Positions 11,901-25,000 of a stretch of DNA of 64,000 nt are shown here, in pieces. The DNA is taken from assembly GCF_030867145.1 (NCBI RefSeq), contig NC_134415.1, forward strand, positions 11,014,417-11,078,416, read 5' to 3'. The position numbers were made by a program, and so were the translations under genes. The DNA is from Opisthocomus hoazin. Lineage: Eukaryota > Chordata > Aves > Opisthocomiformes > Opisthocomidae. The number at the start of each line of letters is the position of its first letter. Position 1 is the first letter of the stretch. Below the pieces are notes generated by a model. The model had not been told where the DNA came from, ran no database searches, and worked only from the letters and a program-made list of their open reading frames with translations.

Positions 11901-13046
11901 CAAAGGCTGATGGCTGGATTCACAGGTGACTTTAGTCAAAGCTTCAGCATTTAACAATGATTTGCTGTAACATTTATAAATGGAATTACTCAAATAACAA
12001 GGTAAACAAAAATATAATAATAAATGGTTCATTAAGTTTTAGTATGAACATGCTAAATTGCCAGCTCTGACACAATAACCATGTACTTGGTCCTTACTCG
12101 GTAACTGCCCCGTCTGTGTTACCAGCGTTGTGTCGAATCCTGTGAGAGTAAAGGCAGCAATCACGTGCCCTAAACGGAGCTCATCAGTTTTCTTTTTCAA
12201 AGAAGCCTTGAAGTTTTTATATTTAACAGCAAGGGGAAACTCCAGCATTTTTTCCTAAGGTTTTATAGGGATAACAAATGTAAGACAGTAAATCACAAGC
12301 AAATTGTTCCCTTTTTTTAGCTGAGAAAAGGGAGGCATCTATTTTAAATGGGCTGCAAAAATACATAGTGAACACATGGAACTCAAGAAGTATATTCTTC
12401 ATATATTTCCCAAAGACAGCTGCAGAACGCATATCCTAATATTACCTTATATTATGGAATGGGATTATTCTGAATTTAAGGCAAACCGCTGATGCAAACT
12501 CAGACTGAAACACAACCACTGATGCAACTTTCTTGTTCAAGGCCATATTCGTATGCCCCATATGCGCAAACCTAAACATTTAGCTGGACATGCGGTGGCA
12601 GAAAGAAAAGTTGCAGCCCTGACACCTTTGAATAACATGATTTTTCAGAGCTGCCCTCTGCAAAATAAGTTTCTTAAATGTTTCTTATTATCAGCACCCA
12701 AAATGTTTAGTGACTCCAAAACTTGAATCACATAAATTTTGATGCGAATGGAAAGTAAAAGTATAAGCAGCAGGGATCTTGAGTTGTAAGAGACATGTTC
12801 AAGAGCCAACTAATTCTGAGTATGTTTGAAGGTGCCCGTTCCACCAGTATCCTGATGTTCTTCACTACAACAATCTGCACTGGTCGCTTTATTTGTGTAG
12901 GAAGCTTGCTTCAGTCTTTATGCATGATGAATGAGGTCAGAGACCTACATATTGTGTTAGTATCAGAAAGTTAAAAATGTCTCTTGATAAAGCAGTATCA
13001 TTGTTATTTTTTAAAAAAAATTACATTACTTTTCTGTAAGGACTTT

Positions 13047-13081
13047 AATAAATCCATGCAATAAATCCATGCAATCCATGC
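13047..13081. repeat. Short tandem repeat, 13-bp unit
   Basis: Two exact copies of aataaatccatgc (13047-13059 and 13060-13072) are followed by a partial third (aatccatgc, 13073-13081). It looks like simple replication slippage. Confidence 0.85.
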
Positions 13082-15896
13082 ATTTTTTAATAACTTTTAA
13101 GTCTCTTTTTCATCAGATGCTGTGCAGTAGATGCAGAGAAGACCAAAATTTGTCGTTTTTTAAGAGTGTAATTCAATAGTATCTTGTTTCAGCAGAATTC
13201 CTCATGACTCTCCTTTCTGGCACATGCTGAGACAGGCATGGGCCTCTGCAGAGCCAAGAGGTTGCTTGTTGGAGGCAATCTTACTTAATGCATATATAAA
13301 GTTTTAGCTTCAGCCTCTCCTTATTCTTAGAGATTAACTCTGAGCCTTTAACATTCTCTTCAGATAAAACATTTCATAGCTTGCACATAAAGAAATGACA
13401 GATAAGAGATCCTCACTATTTCCCGTGGAAATTCATGGGGAAGCAAGCTAGAACATCTGTGGAAGAAATATCTAAAGGAAACGTCTCTATCTGATTATAT
13501 ATGAGGACAGAACTTCAGCCTTGGAAATCAGCTGAAATGCAGGCAAATGGAGCAGTGAGCCCATACTGTGAGACCGACATTATTTATATGAAGGGTACTC
13601 TATCAAGTGTGCTTTCTCTTTTTACAGGAAGAAAATGGGATCCTTATAGCAATCGTTAGGCTGGACGAATATAACTTTGCTTCCCTCACGTTATCAGAAG
13701 GGGGTCTATAGGATGTTACATCCTACGATAGCGCTTGTGGAGCTGTACAGGTGTGACTCGTATAAGCTGTTCATAGGCAATATTGTTGGTGCAGCAAGAG
13801 AGTATTAGTGAGCAGTCACCCCGAAGCTGCTTTTTGAAGGTTAACTCAAGAAAAATCTGATTTCTGCTTCACAAGTCAGCAGCTGTGTTAATAGAGATGG
13901 TACTGTTTTGACAGTAATTTTCCAAGGAGAGCTGCACTCTGTGGCCCATATGCTTCCATTCTGTGCTAAAGAACATTAATTCAAATCCCCTGGTGATCTG
14001 ACAGTCAACATTTTTTTTAATCTATCCCATGTCCCTCCCACTGATCCAATACATTGAGTTAGCCAAGAAGCAGGCTTAGAAAATGAAGTGGAAAACAAAG
14101 TATGATTATCCTTCATTTATTTTCCACATTGTATAGTGTGAATACGTTGAATAATTAAGAGGATTACCTTTTAGAGCACAGTCCCATTTGAGCTAGGTCT
14201 TAGAGTATTTTGTTAATAGAAAGTACTTTACCCAAACGCAACTGAGGGAAAATTGACCATGGACTTCTGTCAAATGGTAGTAAAGCTACTGATAGTTTAT
14301 GTCAGCTTCAATATCAGCATTAGTTTGCCATATCTTTCTGTGATAACAACAATATAACAACTAAAAAGTTAACCAAAAATAGCCATGCTTGTAAATTCTA
14401 GTTTCAAGCTTCTCTTACTCAAAGAATGTGGAGGACATACACAGCCATAAACTCACTAAAGGAGAACAAATGCTATATCACACAGTATTAATAATTCATT
14501 AATAATTATTTCTTTCCCACAGCTGACATCTTCCTGAAGAAGGCAGCACCTCTTTTTTTATGCACAGTCTGGAAATTCACATGAGTAACAAGTACTTCTC
14601 CACCTTAAAACTGTCAGATGTATTTGAAAATAGATTTTAATTACCATTAGCACTTCCAAGTTTAGTGCTGGCAACAGCCAGCTTGTTAATTCCAGCAGTA
14701 CAGGAACTGAAGTCATGACCAATTTTCCTTCATGCTCTAATAAACTGGTTGATTAAGTATAAGAAAGTTTGTTGCTGGAAGTGAACCAAATGTTGTTTAT
14801 TCACTGGAAAGAAATACTACATGGCTAGGGCCAAAATTTACATGTGCAGGACGGAGCAAAGGGATCAAGAAACAAGGGCAGAAGTGAGGCGCCGGAGACC
14901 TTGACTATTGTCTTGCCTCTGCCACTAATTTATCATTAACAAGTGATTTCAGCTGGCTGTGCTGTGTGCCTCTGCCACTTTTGATTGCTTGATCTATTTA
15001 AATGACAACATATTCAAGCCAAGATGTGTCTCCTAATCCGTTCTTGTAACAGGCTGCCGTGAAGTGATTGCAGTCTTGTTTGAAACAGTTACGAGCCTGA
15101 TTGTTAGTAAACCATAAACGCTGAACAAAAGACATTTTGATTAAAAAATTATTCAAAATCCTTTTTATTTTTTAGCATATATTTAAACCTTTTCTGTGGG
15201 GTATGTTAGGTTCTCAGGTGCATTCAGCATTCCATTTGTATGAGAGGGTGGACTACTGCTGAAGCTAAATGAGGATCTCGAAGCAGATTAACAGCACTCA
15301 TGGTACAAAGCTAGACAATTAAGGAAAATAAATTAGAAAAATTATAGTATAATTGATACTGCAAGTAAATAAGACTTTATTATTAGTGGTCTGCTTAGAT
15401 TGTATTGGAAGTTCATACTGAAAGGGTATTATGGAAGTGAAACCGCGGGCAGCTCTGCAGCTGGTATACATAGTTACTGTTACCTTGGATGTGAGCAATT
15501 GCGGTTGAAAAACTGTTTCTGTATATTCATAAAACATTCTATGCATTATGCTGTTATCGAATAAAATGTTACTAGTTGTGCAGCACTATGAAGGTGAATT
15601 ATAATTCTGCGTTCAGATACAGGTGAAACAGTGAATTCTTTCACTTTGGTCTTTCTCCGAAACTTTTATTATAAAATGCATAGATTACAAAATGAAATCC
15701 AGACCAGATGTGCTGTGCCAGAAGCAGTTACAGGGAGCTCTAAATTTGCTTCAGCCTTCTAAGCTCCTCGAACAAGTGCATGCTCAGTGCCAGAGGCTGT
15801 AGCTGGTGGGAATGCACAAATGCAAACTTCCCCATAGCGTGCCCAAAATAGATTTTGCCATGGCTCTTAAGGCAACCAGATGTTGCCTTAATCTAT

Positions 15897-15978
15897 GCTA
15901 TAATAGCTATATATATATCTTCATATATCTATACATATCTTAAAGATACATGTATATCCAATATAACTATATATATCC
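15897..15978. repeat. AT-rich degenerate (TA)n/(ATAC)n microsatellite
   Basis: About 80 bases consist almost entirely of TATA, ATAC and TCTA steps, with interruptions. It is a decayed microsatellite, and no unit is perfect over its length. Confidence 0.7.
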
Positions 15979-16924
15979 TCATCTGTGATAGTACAGCAGC
16001 AAATTCAGGGACTTCATGCCCACACCAAGTGGCTAAGCATTTGTTAAGCATATAGGAAGAGGCCTCTAGGGTTACAGGGTCGTGTCAGGCCCTTTACCAG
16101 GACGTATGAACAGCCTGAGAGTGGAGAGGTAGATTTGCCTCGTAGTAAAATGGATGATGACAGCCACTGATGTGTTACTTTATAGTGTGGAATTCCAATT
16201 GCTTTCTAGCATTGGAGTGTTTATGCAAAATGACAAGCATGCAAATAAATATAACTCAGAGAAACAGTCATCTTCATTACATTCATTTCATGTATAAAGC
16301 CAGGTCTAGAAAGGTTAGAAAGTCTAGAAGTAAGTGTCAGTAGAGAAAACTGATGTGAAGACTGACTAATGGTTGATCCTTCAGTAAGAAGTAACTTTGA
16401 CACCAGCCCCGGTTCCCTTGTTACATATGTTCAGAAGAAAAGCTCACACGTGAAGTACATTGTGAATTTCATTACACTCAGACTAATCTTTACATCAGTT
16501 GAGGGCTTGAAGTCTTTGGATTGAACTCTCTCTGGGAGGAAGGGGTAAAGTCCTCGGCTCTCCCCTGAAGAGAACTGGGCCTTTGCAAATTCCTTAACAT
16601 TGGAAATGGTGAATGAATGGTCTGCTAATTTTGGAGATGCAGACACCGAGGGTGCTAAGTTACACGGCTATGAAACCAACTGCACAAATATATAGAAGAA
16701 AAATTTGCCCAGGGCTATTAAATACAAAAGCATTTTCTCCAGCCTTGGGAATTCATCAAACTGTAAATCATGGCAAACTAGGGAAGTATTTCTGGGAAAA
16801 CCTCTCCTCTGCCTAGTTTTCTTCTGTGTCTGTTGCTGGCCACTTTTGGAGAAGGATGCTGGTCCGATCCGTGATGGTTGTTCCTAGGTTGTTCACCACA
16901 CAAGTGTCCCCAGCAGAGCATTCC

Positions 16925-16956
16925 CATAACCGAGTACGCTCGGTTACTTGGTTATG
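16925..16956. repeat. Compound inverted repeat with CpG-containing stem
   Basis: Arms taaccgag (16927-16934) and ctcggtta (16939-16946) are perfect complements around a tacg loop. A wider pair, cataacc (16925-16931) and ggttatg (16950-16956), shares the left arm. Two mutually exclusive hairpins are therefore possible from the same 32 bases. No gene adjoins it. Confidence 0.8.
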
Positions 16957-19900
16957 CCCTTTTTTTTACACCGCTTGAAGCTATATGTCAGATAACATCT
17001 CAGTTCTGGGCCTGTGCATCCGCTTGCTCTTTTTTTCCAGAGCAGATGCTACAAGATTGTGCCAGTAAACCACAACTGCAGCTTGTTTTGTTGGCATTTC
17101 ACAGATGACAGTTAGCAGCTGGTGACGGATTGATAGGTGAGAAGGGGACAAAAGAGGAATCAAAGCTGACAAAACGTATCTGTATGATCAAAGAGAGGTG
17201 TTTTTAGCTGGCTAGGCAATTAAAATCCAGGTAGATTCAGACAGCTTATTAGGCAAGGTTAATTCAAGCATACCAAGGCCCCGGAGCTCGGCTGCCTTCT
17301 CTCCCGAAAGTAAACCACAGCTTTCTTATGGGATTTCGCATGTTCTCAGTGAGATGGGGGGAAGAAAGATTGGGAGAAAAAACAGATAAATTGGCACAGC
17401 TCCAGTCACCTGTACTGATAGTGATTTGTGTCATTGCAAAATAAAATAAAGATCCATCTTTCAGCCAAAACTATCCTTACTGAAGTTTTATGTTTTGTTA
17501 ATACTTTACCTTTAGCCCTGGGATGATATGTACTGCCATTTGGGATTATTAACCTCATCCATAGGTAAGAAAAGATAGTGATGGCTGCAGAAAACAAGTG
17601 TGATCTTTTATCAGAAGAAACATTTTCAACAGACTATTAGAGCTGACAGGGCACAAGGTTAAAGAGTTTGGCAGATTTTGTGCCTAAAACATTACTTAAG
17701 TAAGTAAAGAAGAATTGGCAACATCCCAGACATAGCCAGTGATGTGCAATCTGGACTGACCCATGCTGAGAAATTATTTTATCTCAGAAATTCAGGCTGA
17801 AAACGGCTGTTGCATTGGAGAGGCTGGCGGTCTCGTCACACCTGGGCTCATGGCAGCTGTCTTTGTTAGGTCCAGGCTCCTCAGAGAGACATTTCCTCCA
17901 GCCTTTGTTGCGTTCCTTCTCCCCGGCATGGCACTCACCGTTCTCAGAGTGAAAGCAGCAGACAAATTTTGGCCTGCTTCTCCCTGTCGCTTCCCTGTCA
18001 GGACAGCTGAGCATGCCGTTGAAATGTGACTTTGGACAAAAGGAATTCCCTTGCGTTTCCAGTGTTTTAAATGTAAGGGTAAAAAAAAGCTCGCTATACA
18101 CGGTATATGTCAGAGCTGCTCGTGTATTACAGGTGTCTTGCATCCGATGGCTCCATGTAGCTCTGGTCCTGAGGTCTCTGAACCTGGCTGCTGATGTTAA
18201 TCCAGCGTGAAAGATTGTCCTGTATTTCTCTGTTATTCGTTGGTGCTGATTTTACGATGGGCCCCTGAGAATTCAAAGAAGGTGAAAGCTATTGAACACT
18301 TCCTTGCAATCTGGAATAGATTAGTGTTGGGAAAGTTTCCGCTTTTGTCTAAACTACATTTGCCCATTTAATTATTCTCATACTAGCACATTTTCTAGCA
18401 TTTTCTTGCAGGCAGGCTAACTCTGACAGCATACAGGGGCCACGCTTGACTCTCATCACAATGGGAGCAGAGTTTGTTCTGCACTTCTGAGAGCCGCCTC
18501 GTCCCAGGTTCTGCGTGAGCAGGTTAGAAGCCCAACAAGAGAAATCAAAGGTAAACACTGTGGCTCACAAGATGTTTGAAAATTCCTTCTTTAAAGCCAG
18601 TAGTCATCAGTGGCATTTTCTATGCTTTGTCTCTTCACTTCACGCTCGCGTACTTTTGGCTTTGATTATGCCTCTACAGAAAGAGAAGTGAACTTTTGTT
18701 ACAGAGGCATTAAAGACAATTTACAGTGCCATATAAAAATATATTTTTGTCGCAATTCATCAAGGCTAACACCATATTAATTTAGCAGTCTGGAAAAATT
18801 ACAAGTAATTTGATCCTTAGTGTTAATTAGTAGCTGACATTCTGTCTAAACTTAATGCTCAGGATGATATAGGAAGTCTCAGCTGGGGACTGAGCTGCTT
18901 GAAATTTGAGCATTATTTGGACCTAAATTAAAGCATATTTGCAAAAACTGAGAAACTAATACAATTACATCTTCTTGTCAAGTCAAGGTGTTAGAAGTAA
19001 TGCAGGTGCTTTGACTGCAGGCCAAGTCGAAACACTGTTTACAAAGGAATCACACTGCATTAGTCACTGAACATGCGTATTGTTCAGCGACCTAAAGGTC
19101 AAATACATTCATGAGAACATGTAATCTTCTGTATGTTTGGCAAATGAATATGAAGAAAGTATCTGATAGAGAAGAGGATCAGAATATTGGAAAAAAACCC
19201 ATGGCTCACATTTAGATGGGCAATGCGGATGTTATTCCAATGCCAGATTTCTGCAACGCAATTTCAAGAACACTCATGAAAACTAAAGGATATACTTCAG
19301 CCTTGAGATTTTAAATAGGTACTATGCTGCCATATGGGAGAGCTGCTTGCAAAGCAAATGCAGGGTTTTTGCTCTTCTGAGAGACCAGATGGCAAAGAGT
19401 TTGGTATCTAGAAGCTGTCACACCTAGACCAGTAGCAGCCATTTGTATGGGACAGAAAATAATTTTAATCTGACATCTTTTCACTAGTTTACATAAAAAT
19501 CAAACAGAAAAATATGTAGTAAGATCCTTGTGATAAGTTGTTCTTGTGCAGTATTGACATAGAAGTCAAAATTTGATGCACCAGAAAAGTGAATTATCCC
19601 TTTTCACAAGAAGTGATCCTTCCATCTTCAGGGACTTGTCAGTAACACATGTGTATTCTGGAAATCTTCCTGAGAGGTAGGAAAACCCAGACTCTAGCAT
19701 TGCTGACCAAATGCCTTCCAAAAGCATTACAGCTACTTAAAATTAATGCCTTTTGCGTTGCTGGTACAGGTGAGGAAGCACTCGTAGCGACATAGGATAT
19801 GACCCAAAGCAGATGATAAATGCCGTATTTGTGACTGTCTCGTAATAAAGGCTCTGGAACAAGCTCCCACCCAAATTCCATGACAAAGTGCGACTAGACC

Positions 19901-22020
19901 TCAGTCAAGTTCTTAAAGTGTGTCTACATTTGTTCAGAGCAGTAGCAGAGAGAGTTCCCCCAGCTGTCCCCACACTGTGTGTGGGTTTGCATCACAGTGT
20001 GCTGTCAATAGACAGAATCTGAATTTGGATGAAGACCTGCTCCAGATGCCCACCTAATGAACACCAAACCCTCATGGGAATAGGAGGCTCCAAACCAGCA
20101 GGCGAATGCATTGCCATGAAATTTTGTGGCATGTGTAGAACATGCATGCAACAGTACAGTGCCCTTCAAGCAGGTTGAGCCATCCTCTGATAACCCTGAA
20201 TCCTCCTTGTGCTATGTAAAGGCATCTGCACCTTCACACCTGCTGTCAGCTGCCAGCCCTCAGCTCTTCGTTTCTTCCACTGAGGCATCCCCTCATCAGT
20301 ATCTTTTCCTGTCTTCCCACTCCATTGCCATCCCCGGGCTGATGAACTCTTCTGGAGGGCTTGTCTCACCCTCTTCTCTTTCACCATCCCTCTCTTTCCA
20401 GCTGCTGTCTTTCCTGTTGGTGATGGCAGTCTCTTCGGTTTCCCTTTGGACACCTTCTACCACACACAAACTGTAGTAACGCACCACAGGGGGACAAAAC
20501 CAAATCTACTCTGCAGTAACGCCCCACAATGTGTCCAGGGCCTCAGCCCCAACTGCTCCAGCCTGCTTATCTGTTCATGTTACGCTGCACTGTGTGCTAA
20601 CAGTGGTGCAGCCCAAAGTGACTGGAAACACTTCGCTTTTTGAAAAATCTTTGGGTGTATATTCCACTTAATTCAAAAACAAACGTACATGAGCATTTCA
20701 GCATTCAAAAAATAGGCTTTCCAAGTCCCTTGGAAATCAGTGCAGGTACAGAAGGGTAATTAGGGCAGACTTTGGCACATACATTGGAGTTTTTCAGGAT
20801 ATTTTTGCTGTGTGTCAGTGCAAAGGGGAGGTTCTTTTCTCCCAGTGGTGGGGAGCACGGCATTTCAAGTCTAGACCAAAGGCAACAGAGTCAAGGAAAC
20901 TCCTACAGTTACATTTTATCAGCTTTGTATTTCCAGATGAAAATCCAGTGCTGCAAGAATTAAGCAGAAAATCAGGCAGGGCCTCTAGATGTTCACCCAC
21001 TGAAAAAAAGGAACACATAAAATCAATAGTAGATACAGTCATTCTGAAAAACATCAGTCCAAAATCTCAATTCCTTTTTGCTTCTTGAAACAAAATATGT
21101 TTTTCTGAGGTTTCTTCTCCAGTTCGGGATTAGGCTTTCCTGGTTTGGCCATTTGACGTGAGAAAAAAAATATGCAAGAAAAGAAAAATATCAAACACAG
21201 AAAAGCAAAGAATCTTCTTAGTCTTCTTTTTCTGGAGTAAAACAAACCCATCTGATCCAATCTACTTCTGACAATCTTAGCTGCTAATTTTCCTTCCCTT
21301 TAATCGGATAACAGGTTTTCAGTTCTTCACAGACCTACATCTTGTTCACATCCTGGGCAAATTTCAGGGCTTCCTATTTGGGTGCCCTACTTAAATTCCC
21401 CCCCAGACATTAAATAGCCTCTCACAAGGACTGGGGACTGAGCAATTTTCTGTTGGTTCCTAGCTCACTTTTGTGATCGCCATGGTACAGTAGCAGATTG
21501 CCAGGTGTCAGCGCTCATGTTGCCAGTTGGCCACATCACTACAAAAGCTAACAGAAGTTAGAGGTTCCATCTGAAAAAGCACATTTATTACGTTGTTATT
21601 GCCACAATAAATTTGATTACAAGTATTACAATTACAACTAACCAGAATACACAGAAAAAAAAAAACCCTGTGATACGGCAAGCCCAACACTTATGCCTTT
21701 TACTGAGCAGCCATTTAGAAAGAGAAATGTTAAGTGAGTGCCTCTGAGGAATAGTTTTAGCAATCACTTGTTTTCACTGTATTTTTACTTCACCCGCTAC
21801 AATGTATCCTTAGTCATCCTAAAAAGTCCTTCATTTTTTCATTTTTGTTGTGCTCCCCATTGTTTCCTGTAATTTTATTTTCTTATGGTTTATTTATAAA
21901 TTTAATCAAACACACATGAATAGTTACTGTAGATAATGCAGTTGAACTTCATTAAAAAACTGCAGGAGATGATAATAGCATTGTGGTGCACCAGAGTGGA
22001 AAGACATTCACTGATGTTCT

Positions 22021-22052
22021 ATATCTCTGCTTTTTCTGAAAAGCAGAGATAT
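22021..22052. repeat. Perfect 14-bp hairpin with 4-nt loop
   Basis: The left arm atatctctgctttt (22021-22034) and right arm aaaagcagagatat (22039-22052) are exact reverse complements around tctg. Pairing stops at both outer ends. No gene or transposon end is adjacent. Confidence 0.9.
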
Positions 22053-25000
22053 TATCCAAAAGTACATCTTAAAATACCATATCCAAATATTATATATGGG
22101 TTTATGTCACATTGGCAATTAATCTGTTTACATCTTTAAATTCAACCTTGTTCTCAGGCTAAGCTCTGCATCTAAATCAACCATTGTTAGACCTCTCAGC
22201 AGCCATTCTGCTTCCTTTAATTCAGGTGATTACTTTATTGTGAAACTTCAATACCACCTACAGAATTTTGTCCAAGAATTGTTCAATCCTCTGAATTGTG
22301 GCTAAAAGGTATAATACTTGTATAAAATGTTTTTTCTGGCCTTACAAAGCCATTTAATGTACTGTATTCAAACTTCATCTAAATATTTTGTGTATTTACC
22401 GTACATTAACCCAACGAAAGCCTCATATTCTAGTCTTTTGACATGCATATTCTGTAGCAAGTAGCAATAGTGTTCAATGTGGTGTTACATGGGCCAGGCA
22501 CAAGCAAACAGTACAAGGTCACGGCATGGGAGGGACAACACTTGCTGGAGCTGTAGAACAGAGCAACAGTTGTGGCCGCTTATTCCCCAATTTTATGACC
22601 TTTGTCAGTGGTGTTCAGCCTTTCCAGCAGGCGATCTAAGTACATTTACACCATCACTCCCTGTGAACCTGCTTTCCTGAAGAGGCCTCTCTGGCCGAAG
22701 GGCCATACTTTGACATGCTCTCTTCTGCTGGGTCTAGTTCCACTGGTTTCAAAGGGTTTGTGGTCTGTATCACAGGCTGTCTTGCTAGATGTTTACCTGT
22801 GACACTATTGTCCAGGCAGTCATGCAAAATATCCTTTTCTGGAAGAAATTTTTGCTGGAAGAAGGCCTACAGGATGCCTACAATTGCTGAGATCAAAAGA
22901 CTGCCTAAAATGTTGTCCAGGGAAGGACCCATGACTCTGCTAAGACAGAGGAATGTGGTACGGCTGTAGTGCAGCCTGACGCTGGTGTGGTCCCAGCGAA
23001 GGCAGTGCCAGGCTCAGTCAGGGCAAAGAGGCATGCAGACACGGTCATACCCGATGTCCTAGCAAGTGGTTATTCTCATGCAGAAATCTGGGATACTCTC
23101 TCTATTCTCCTAGGCAGGAAGGAGAACATGGTGCCACCAGAATAATGCTGGTCTTTTTTTCTGCTGTCATCTAAGCAAATGTGCTGGAGATCTCCTGGAT
23201 CTGTGTGGTCCCAGCATGGCGTGCTGCTAGCAGAGCCTGATGTGTGAGAATGTGAGGACAGGTGTGTAACTGGGGAGTCCCAGTACCCCCAGTGAGACGT
23301 GCTGCCCCAGCACTGGGAACCAACATTGGCCACAGGCTCTGGAGATTTTTAAATAGCTGAGTGAGCAAGCGCTACCCTGGGTGCTAGCACAAAACCCATG
23401 GGAGTCCCTGTCACTCGTGGGGATAGGGAGGAGAGTGTGCCTAACTGAAGCTATATCTCTGCCCTGTCACCGTGCTTAGGCATGGGGTGTGAAACCAGAC
23501 CAGTTCCTAGGCTGAGCTGCGGGGAGGTCATTATACCTGTCTCCTCCAGTTTATTTGCTTGGAAAGAAGTCAGGTCCAGCTGTGGACGAAACCTCTGTCT
23601 GTGGAACAAAGTCCAAGTTCGCGAATGTCTAAGTGGCCATTTTCTCTGCATGCAAGCAAGGCTGCTGTGCAGAGAATGAGCACACCGTGCATGAAGACAA
23701 ATATCTGATGTCTGTAACAGTGCAAAACAACAGAGCCGAGCTGAGCAACTTCACAGCCATTTCAACATGATTTGCCCCTGAAAAACTCAAACCCCTTCTT
23801 CAGTACAGAAAAAAAATAGCTTTGCTTGATGGGAAAAGCAAAAGGTTTGAGCAAAGAATTCTTTTTAATTAGCTAAAAATCATCTTAAACTACAGCGCAA
23901 TCTGCCCGTTACATGAGGCAGGTATCTTTCTGTGAGTGACCAAATCACACATGGGCAGGACTGTTTCCCCCATTAGATAACAGTGTAGTCCTGCCCAGAA
24001 CGTCTCTGCTGCGGCAGGTCCTTAGAGGGTGAGACTCTGTTTCACAAGCTGACTATGGGCTCTATTTTTTTATTTCACCAAAATATGGCCCTGTTTGTAG
24101 TGCTGTTTAAACCAGCAGGATTTTACCTTCTCACAACATCACCCATATGATTCTGAAGGCATTACCTACATGACATAAATATAAAACCTCCATCTATAGC
24201 ACCTTAAAACTACCTGGACTATGCTAGCAAATATCTATCTCCTTCAATTTTGGTACTACCTAATTTCTGCTTTTTTAAAAAATAAATATTGACAAAAATA
24301 AAGCTATTGGAAAACACTAATTACTGTACATTCTTTCAAGCCCCTTCATAAGCTGGTCTAGCTTTTGGACTATGCCTGAAGTAGGAAATTAGTCTTAGCA
24401 GATATGTTTTAAGTAGCTGACATCTACCTTTTTTAAAAAGTCGATTTAATGTAAATGTTTAAAAACATTCATTTACTGTATTCAAGAGTTTTCTGTAAAA
24501 GACTGTTCTTCCTTGATGCTCTCCCTAAAGTAAGCAGTATGGTTGTGCAGAGAAGAGTTATTGCTTAGAACATATTCAGACATATACTGACAATATTCCA
24601 GGAAATGGATCCCCAAAAAATATGCCAGAGCTTCCCAAACATTTAACACTTTCCCAGGAATGAGAATCCTCACAGCCTCTCTGGACGTGCTTCTGTCCAG
24701 GTAGCAAAGTTCAGATGCCACTGCAGTTCCCGTGGCTTAGTCTCCCCACCTGCGCTAAGGGATATCTTATTTCTCCATTTTCTACATAGGGGAAAGCAGG
24801 AGGCAGCAGAAAGCTAAGTGCAACAGCCTCAGCCTCCCATTCACCTGGGCGAGCTGGAAGCCTGCGAGTGGGCAGGGCGAGCAGTGTGTGGTGCAACCCC
24901 AACATTCCTCCATCTGGAAAAATAGATGTTGGTGGTGTCTGCTGAGGGAAAGGTGAAGCTGTCAGCTCCGTTGAGACCTGAGAAATCATGAAACCTGCAA

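Larger units (their letters stand above)
8986..22000. other. Gene-poor sequence downstream of PIGM
   Basis: No gene recognised in about 13 kb. A GC-richer island at about 9870-10380 carries a 236-codon open frame on the minus strand (9867-10577) and is followed by a 191-codon frame on the plus strand (10428-11003). Neither matches a family I know, and both have low-complexity, non-protein-like composition. The segment near 9550-9720 is discussed as a finding. From 11 to 22 kb the sequence is AT-rich with few CpG, apparently unique, and without recognisable transposon ends. Confidence 0.55.

Noticed and set aside
18700-19130. AT-rich, apparently unique block with many TAAT cores as a conserved enhancer
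   Set aside because: Homeodomain cores are frequent by chance in AT-rich DNA, and conservation cannot be judged from one sequence.
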